From DASSUW01 sp963774155 (GTDB taxonomy: Bacteria > Actinomycetota > Thermoleophilia > Solirubrobacterales > Solirubrobacteraceae), in NCBI GenBank assembly GCA_963774155.1, contig CAVZDW010000010.1:62001-126000 (forward strand): a stretch of 64,000 bases of DNA, given 5' to 3'. The notes beneath the pieces are model-generated. The model was not told where the DNA came from. It did not search any database and saw only the letters and a program-made list of their open reading frames with translations. Both the position numbers and the translations under genes were made by a program. Shown here piece after piece: positions 59,472-64,000 of the stretch (position 1 is its first letter; every line of letters begins with the position of its first letter).

Positions 59472-60332
59472 GTGACCTTGATCACCGACCCCGCTGCCCC
59501 GATCGCGCTCTTCCCGGGCCAGGGCAGCCAGACACCCGAGATGCGGGACCTCGTCGCCGAACGCGCCCCCGAGCTGCTCGAGCGCTGCATCGCGCTCGTG
59601 GGTGAGGATCCGTTCCCGCGCGCCGGCGAGTCGACCCGCTTCGCCCAGCCCGCCATCTTCTGCGCCAGCCTCGCCGGCTGGGACGCGTTGCAGCTCGACG
59701 CCGCGGCCGGCGCCGGCCACTCGCTCGGCGAGCTGGCCGCCCTCGCCGCGGCCGGCGTGCTCGAGCGCGAGGACGCGCTCAAGCTCGTCGTCCTGCGCGG
59801 CAAGCTGATGGCCGAGGCCGACGACACCGGCTCGATGCTCGCCCTCGTGGGCGCCGACGAGGAGGATGCGAAGGCCGTCGCCGAGGCGGCGGGCATCACC
59901 GTCGCCAACGACAACGCGCCCGGCCAGGTTGTGCTGTCCGGCCCGCGCGAGCAGCTCAAGGTGGCCGAGGAGGTCGCCCGCGAGCGGGGCAAGCGCGCCC
60001 TGCCGCTCGACGTCGCCGGCGCCTTCCACTCGCCGAGCATGGAGCCCGCCGTGGAGCCGTTCCGCGCGGCGCTCGACGAGACCGAGCTGCACGAGGCCGC
60101 GTTCACCGTGTTCTCCTGCGCCTCGACCAAGCCGTTCGAGGACGTCCGCGCCGAGCTGGCCGCCGCGCTCACCAGGCCGGTGCGCTGGCGCGAGACCGTG
60201 CTCGCCCTGCACGAGGCCGGCGGTCGCCGCTTCGTCGAGGTCGGGCCCGGCAAGGTGCTCGCGCGCCTGGGCAAGCGCATCCTGCCCGACTGCCCTGTCG
60301 AGACGCCTGCCGAGGAACTTGCCCATGCGTAG
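59472..60332 (+). CDS. fabD: Malonyl-CoA:ACP transacylase
   Basis: The GTG at 59472 (VTLITDPAAPIALFPGQGSQ) gives 286 residues. The active serine Ser84 is in GAGHSLGELAAL and the second motif is GAFHSPSM (about residue 182). It loads malonate onto the acyl carrier protein and heads the fatty acid synthase operon. No clear ribosome site precedes the GTG. Its stop overlaps the fabH start. Confidence 0.95.
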   Translation: MTLITDPAAPIALFPGQGSQTPEMRDLVAERAPELLERCIALVGEDPFPRAGESTRFAQPAIFCASLAGWDALQLDAAAGAGHSLGELAALAAAGVLEREDALKLVVLRGKLMAEADDTGSMLALVGADEEDAKAVAEAAGITVANDNAPGQVVLSGPREQLKVAEEVARERGKRALPLDVAGAFHSPSMEPAVEPFRAALDETELHEAAFTVFSCASTKPFEDVRAELAAALTRPVRWRETVLALHEAGGRRFVEVGPGKVLARLGKRILPDCPVETPAEELAHA

Positions 60333-61350
60333 CGCCGAGCTTCCCGCCGACCTCGCGAGCATCGCCCGCGAGGCCACCCGCAACGGCGCGCATGCGCCGG
60401 CTCCGGCGCGCACCGCGCGCATCGTCGGGCTCGGCCATCACGTGCCGCCCGAGGTCGTGCCCAACGGCGAGATCGCCGAGCGCATCGGCGTCGACGACCA
60501 CTGGATCCAGAAGCGCACCGGCATCAAGTCGCGCCGCCGCGCCGCCCCGCACGAGACGCTGGCCGAGTACGCCACGTTCGCCGGCCGCCGTGCCCTGCAG
60601 GACGCGGGCGTCGACGCCCGCGACGTCGATCTCGTGCTCGTCGCGACGATGACGCCCGACGACATCGCGCCGAACGCGGCGCCCGTCGTGGCCGCGGCCC
60701 TCGGCGCGGTCAACGCCGGCGCCATCGACATCGGCGCCGCCTGCTCGGGCTGGCTCGCCGCCCTGCGCCTGGCCGCCGGCCAGGTGGAGACCGGCCGCGC
60801 CGACCGCGTGCTCATCATCGGCGCCGAGCTGCTGACCCGGATCACCGACTTCGACGACCCGAAGACCGCCGCGCTGTTCGGCGACGGCGCCGCCGCCGTG
60901 GTCCTCGGCGCCGAGGGCGAAGGCGACATCGGCCCGATCGTGCTGGCCGCCGACGGCGACCTGGCCGACCGCATCACCGCCAACCACACCGAGCGCGTGC
61001 TGCGGATGGACGGCCACTCGACCTACCAGGTCGCGGTCAAGCGCCTGAGCGAGGTCACCGTCGCCGCCGTCGCGCGCGCGGGTCTCGAGCTCGAGGACAT
61101 CGACCTCTTCGTCTACCACCAGGCCAACGGCCGGATCATCCGCGCCGTCGGCGAGCGGCTCGACCTCGAGCCCGCGAAGGTGGCCGACTACGTCGCCCAC
61201 ATGGCCAACACCTCGGCCGCCTCGATCCCGCTCACCCTCTCGCTGCTGCGCGAGGACGGGCGGCTGCGTCCGGGCCAGAAGGTGCTGCTCGCCGCCATCG
61301 GCGCGGGCTTCACCTGGGGCGCCGGCGTCATCGAGTGGGGGGCCTCGTAG
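60325..61350 (+). CDS. fabH: Beta-ketoacyl-ACP synthase III
   Basis: The 341-residue enzyme has catalytic Cys140 (GAACSGWLAAL), His in VYHQANGRI and Asn in MANTSAASIPL. It starts fatty acid elongation from acyl-CoA and malonyl-ACP. About 29 residues (MRSAELPADLASIAREATRN onward) precede the usual start near ARIVGLGHHVPP; this alanine-rich extension is unlike typical FabH. ATG 60325 overlaps the fabD stop. Confidence 0.95.
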   Translation: MRSAELPADLASIAREATRNGAHAPAPARTARIVGLGHHVPPEVVPNGEIAERIGVDDHWIQKRTGIKSRRRAAPHETLAEYATFAGRRALQDAGVDARDVDLVLVATMTPDDIAPNAAPVVAAALGAVNAGAIDIGAACSGWLAALRLAAGQVETGRADRVLIIGAELLTRITDFDDPKTAALFGDGAAAVVLGAEGEGDIGPIVLAADGDLADRITANHTERVLRMDGHSTYQVAVKRLSEVTVAAVARAGLELEDIDLFVYHQANGRIIRAVGERLDLEPAKVADYVAHMANTSAASIPLTLSLLREDGRLRPGQKVLLAAIGAGFTWGAGVIEWGAS

Positions 61351-62082
61351 GTGGCACGCCCCGACGATGCAACCGCGCTCGTCACCGGTGCCTCCAAGGG
61401 CATCGGGGCGGCGATCGCCAAGGCTCTGGCCGCCGACGGCTGGTACGTCGCGGTCAACTACCGCTCCGACGAGGACGGCGCCAAGGCGACCGTGAAGGCG
61501 ATCGAGGAGGCCGGCGGCAAGGCCGCCGCCTTCCACGCCGACGTCTCCAACGGCACGCCCGACGACCTCTTCAAGGAGATCGAGTCGGGGCTCGGCCCGG
61601 TGCTGGCGCTGGTCAACAACGCCGGCGTCAACGCCGACGGGCTGGCCATCCAGCTCGAGGATGACGCGTGGGATCGCGTCATCGCCACGAACCTCACCGC
61701 CGCCTTCCGGCTCACCCGCCGGGCGATGCGCCCGATGATCAAGGCCCGCTACGGGCGGATCGTCAACATCGCGTCGGTGGTCGGCCCGCGTGCCAACGCC
61801 GGCCAGTCCAACTACGCCGCGGCCAAGGCCGGCCTCATCGGCATGACCAAGACCGTCGCCGCCGAGGTGGCGCGGCGCGGCGTGACCGTCAACGCGGTCG
61901 CTCCCGGCTTCATCGAGACCGACATGACCAAGGACATCCCGGACGCCGTCATCCAGGCGATCCCGGCCCGGCGTGTCGGTGCCCCGGACGACGTGGCCGC
62001 CGCCGTGCGGTTCCTCGCGTCCGACGACGCCGGCTACGTCACCGGTACCACCCTGTTCGTCGACGGCGGCATGTCCGCCTAA
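61351..62082 (+). CDS. fabG: 3-oxoacyl-ACP reductase
   Basis: The 243-residue short-chain dehydrogenase has the cofactor loop TGASKGIG, VNNAGV, and the catalytic set Ser142, Tyr155 and Lys159 (NIASVVGPRANAGQSNYAAAK). It reduces 3-oxoacyl-ACP with NADPH. GTG 61351 immediately follows the fabH TAG stop. Confidence 0.95.
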   Translation: MARPDDATALVTGASKGIGAAIAKALAADGWYVAVNYRSDEDGAKATVKAIEEAGGKAAAFHADVSNGTPDDLFKEIESGLGPVLALVNNAGVNADGLAIQLEDDAWDRVIATNLTAAFRLTRRAMRPMIKARYGRIVNIASVVGPRANAGQSNYAAAKAGLIGMTKTVAAEVARRGVTVNAVAPGFIETDMTKDIPDAVIQAIPARRVGAPDDVAAAVRFLASDDAGYVTGTTLFVDGGMSA

Positions 62083-62100
62083 CTGAAGGAGAACCCAAAC

Positions 62101-62349
62101 ATGGCTGCAACCGTCACCCCCGAGGCCGTCGAGAAGACCGTCGTCGAGGCGCTCCCGCAGTTCGGCGTGGATGAGTCGCAGATCACGCGCGACGCCACGT
62201 TCGAGGAGCTCGATGTCGACTCGCTCGACCTCGCCGAGCTCTCCCAGATCATCGAGGACGAGTACGGCGTCCAGCTCAAGGGCGACGACGTCGGAAAGAT
62301 CAAGACCGTCGGCGACGCCGTCGACATGGTGGTGAGCCGCGCAGGATGA
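62101..62349 (+). CDS. acpP: Acyl carrier protein
   Basis: The 82-residue acidic protein carries the phosphopantetheine serine Ser41 in LDVDSLDLAEL. A clean GAAGGAG site with good spacing precedes ATG, stronger than the sites of its neighbours, consistent with higher expression. It overlaps fabF by four bases (ATGA). Confidence 0.96.
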   Translation: MAATVTPEAVEKTVVEALPQFGVDESQITRDATFEELDVDSLDLAELSQIIEDEYGVQLKGDDVGKIKTVGDAVDMVVSRAG

Positions 62350-63536
62350 ATCGCGAGATCGTCATAACGGGCGTCGGCGCCGTCTCCCCGCTCGGGGTCG
62401 GCGCTCGCACGCTCTATGAGCGGTGGCGCGCAGGCGAGTCCGGAATCGCGGACGGCGTCGGTGCGGCCACCGAGTTCGAGCCGACCGACTACCTGAGCGT
62501 CAAGGAGGCCCGTCGCTCCGACCGCTTCGCGCAGTTCGCGATGGTCGCCTCCGACGAGGCGCTCGCCGAGGCCGGCTGGAAGGACGAGGTGCCGTACGAC
62601 GTCAACCGCGTCGCCACGCTCATCGGCACCGGCATCGGCGGCATCGGGACGCTCGAGGAGAACCACAAGCGCCTGCTCGACAAGGGGCCCAAGGCCGTCT
62701 CGCCGCTCTCGATCCCGCTGCTCATGGGCAACGCCGCCTCGGCGGCCGTGTCCATGCGCCACGGCCTCCGCGGACAGTCGTTCGCCACGCTCTCGGCCTG
62801 CGCGGCCGGCGCGCACGCGATCGGCACCGCCGCTCGCATGATCCAGACCGGCGACGCCGACGCGGTCGTCACCGGCGGCTCCGAGGCCGCCCTCACGCCG
62901 CTCGCCACGGCGGCCTTCGCGGCGCTCGACGCGCTGAGCGACACGGGCGTCTCACGCCCGTTCGACGCCCAGCGCGACGGCTTCGTCATGGGCGAGGGCG
63001 GTGCGGTGCTCGTGCTCGAGGACGGCGAGCGCGCGCGTGAGCGCGGCGCGACCATCCTCGCCACGCTCGCCGGCTACGGCGCGTCCTCGGACGCCTACCA
63101 CCTGACCGCCCCCGAGAAGGACGGCGGCGGCGCCATCGCGGCGATGGAGAACGCGCTGCGCGACGCCGGCTACGGGCCGCAGGACGTCGTCTACGTCAAC
63201 GCCCACGGCACGTCGACCCCGCTCAACGACCGGGCCGAGACGATCGCCATCAAGCACGTCCTGGGCAACGGGGTTCCGGTCTCCTCGCTCAAGTCGGCCA
63301 TCGGCCATCTGCTCGGCGCCGCCGGCGCCGTCGAGGCCGTGGCCACGATCCTGGCGCTGCGCGACCGGGTCGCGCCGCCGACCCTCAACTACGAGCACCC
63401 GGACGAGGGGCTCGACCTCGACTACGTCCCCAACGAGTCGCGCGACCTGGACATCAACGGCAGGAAGGCCGTGGCCCTGTCCAACGCGTTCGGCTTCGGC
63501 GGGCACAACGCCGTCCTCTGCCTGGAGGTTGCATGA
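62346..63536 (+). CDS. fabF: Beta-ketoacyl-ACP synthase II
   Basis: The 396-residue enzyme has Cys152 (ATLSACAAGAHAIG), His in NAHGTSTPLND and His in KSAIGHLLGAAGAVEA, the full Cys-His-His set. It condenses acyl-ACP with malonyl-ACP. Its start overlaps acpP and its stop overlaps the next gene as ATGA. Confidence 0.96.
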   Translation: MNREIVITGVGAVSPLGVGARTLYERWRAGESGIADGVGAATEFEPTDYLSVKEARRSDRFAQFAMVASDEALAEAGWKDEVPYDVNRVATLIGTGIGGIGTLEENHKRLLDKGPKAVSPLSIPLLMGNAASAAVSMRHGLRGQSFATLSACAAGAHAIGTAARMIQTGDADAVVTGGSEAALTPLATAAFAALDALSDTGVSRPFDAQRDGFVMGEGGAVLVLEDGERARERGATILATLAGYGASSDAYHLTAPEKDGGGAIAAMENALRDAGYGPQDVVYVNAHGTSTPLNDRAETIAIKHVLGNGVPVSSLKSAIGHLLGAAGAVEAVATILALRDRVAPPTLNYEHPDEGLDLDYVPNESRDLDINGRKAVALSNAFGFGGHNAVLCLEVA

Positions 63537-64000
63537 CCGTCGAGATGATCCGCTCCGACCAGGAGCGCGAGCGTCTTGCCCCGATCGAGCGCCTCGAGGC
63601 GCTCTGCGACCGTGGCTCGCTCACCCTGTTGCGCTCGGACGTGCGCTCGCGGCGGATGGGCGAGAAGGCGCGGCCCGGTGACGGCGTCATCGCCGGCGCC
63701 GGCCGCGTCGACGGCCGCCCCGTCTTCTGTTACGCGCAGGACCCGTCGTACCTCGGCGGCTCGCTCGGCGAGCAGCACGCCGACTCGATCGTCCGGGTCC
63801 TGCGCCTGGCCGGCCGTGCCGGTGCGCCCGTCGTGGGCTTCATCGAGTCCGGCGGCGCGCGCATGCAGGAGGGCACCGCGGCCCTCGCGGGCTACGCCCG
63901 CATCTTCCGCGAGCACGTCGCCCTGAGCGGCAAGATCCCGCAGATCTCCGTGATCTGCGGCGCCTCCGCCGGCGGCGGCTCCTACTCGCCCGCGCTCACC
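63533..64000 (+). CDS. Acyl-CoA carboxylase carboxyltransferase subunit, 3' truncated by window
   Basis: The first 156 residues are visible. They carry the carboxyltransferase features ADSIVRVLRLAGRAGAPVVG, FIESGGARMQEG, and ICGASAGGGSYSPAL. The position directly after fabF suggests a malonyl-CoA-forming AccD-type subunit, but propionyl-CoA carboxylase (PccB) relatives look alike here; the N-terminal zinc ribbon of Escherichia-type AccD is absent. Confidence 0.85.
   Translation, partial: MTVEMIRSDQERERLAPIERLEALCDRGSLTLLRSDVRSRRMGEKARPGDGVIAGAGRVDGRPVFCYAQDPSYLGGSLGEQHADSIVRVLRLAGRAGAPVVGFIESGGARMQEGTAALAGYARIFREHVALSGKIPQISVICGASAGGGSYSPALT

Overview
The window is very GC-rich chromosomal DNA with GC-rich third codon positions, frequent GTG/TTG starts and many 1-14 base gene overlaps. 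The gene content (actinobacterial-style PucR, MEDS/ATPase and DUF1707 proteins, an LVIVD-repeat protein, a WS/DGAT acyltransferase, and a fabD-fabH-fabG-acpP-fabF-carboxyltransferase operon) suggests an actinobacterium, most likely a member of the Thermoleophilia (Solirubrobacterales-like). That placement is inference from gene style, not from a marker gene. I see no tRNA, rRNA, CRISPR array, insertion sequence or prophage, and no gene-free stretch longer than about 300 bases. The longest is 59202-59471 (270 bases), which is unusually rich in dyad symmetry.

Layout. 1-13 kb: a truncated BNR-like protein, a membrane protein, a frameshifted LamG/Fn3/Vps62-like secreted gene, small proteins (ABM, PspC, Usp-like), an MMPL exporter, a purple-acid-phosphatase-like enzyme, a tyrosine phosphatase, DUF3891, Crp/Fnr and STAS genes. 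13-23 kb: carbohydrate genes (GH15, a PHP-glycosyltransferase fusion divergent from a GH31), VOC proteins, GNAT, MFS and DUF1707. 23-27 kb: a leftward, translationally coupled operon (winged helix, alpha/beta hydrolase, WS/DGAT, HD protein) ending at a junction of two broken genes. 27-29 kb: a tandem 44-base repeat, a perfect palindromic operator, and a GntR-LrgA-LrgB operon. 29-33 kb: a tight leftward signalling operon (MEDS/ATPase, GGDEF, alpha/beta hydrolase, cytidylate-kinase-like). 33-41 kb: PucR with a DMT transporter, then a rightward run with RNase HI, DsbA/FrnE, a luciferase-like monooxygenase, MFS and NUDIX genes. 41-50 kb: a hybrid histidine kinase divergent from a PLP decarboxylase, a large M14 peptidase, an alcohol dehydrogenase with a coupled 40-residue membrane peptide, and a FUSC-like transporter. 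50-59 kb: AraC, two coupled secreted proteins, a GCS2-type ligase, a PQQ-type dehydrogenase lipoprotein and a NarL-type two-component pair. 59.5-64 kb: the type II fatty acid synthase operon, running off the right edge.

How genes work together. The clearest units are: (a) the fab operon; (b) the GntR regulator with its palindrome and the LrgA/LrgB membrane pair; (c) the storage-lipid-like WS/DGAT operon; (d) the MEDS-GGDEF signalling operon; (e) the GAF histidine kinase with its LuxR-type regulator. I did not find a clearly new defence or mobile system. The best leads are the structured region before fabD, the palindrome/tandem-repeat region before the GntR operon, two junctions that appear to use CTG start codons overlapping the upstream stop (CTGA), and the degraded-gene junction near 23160.
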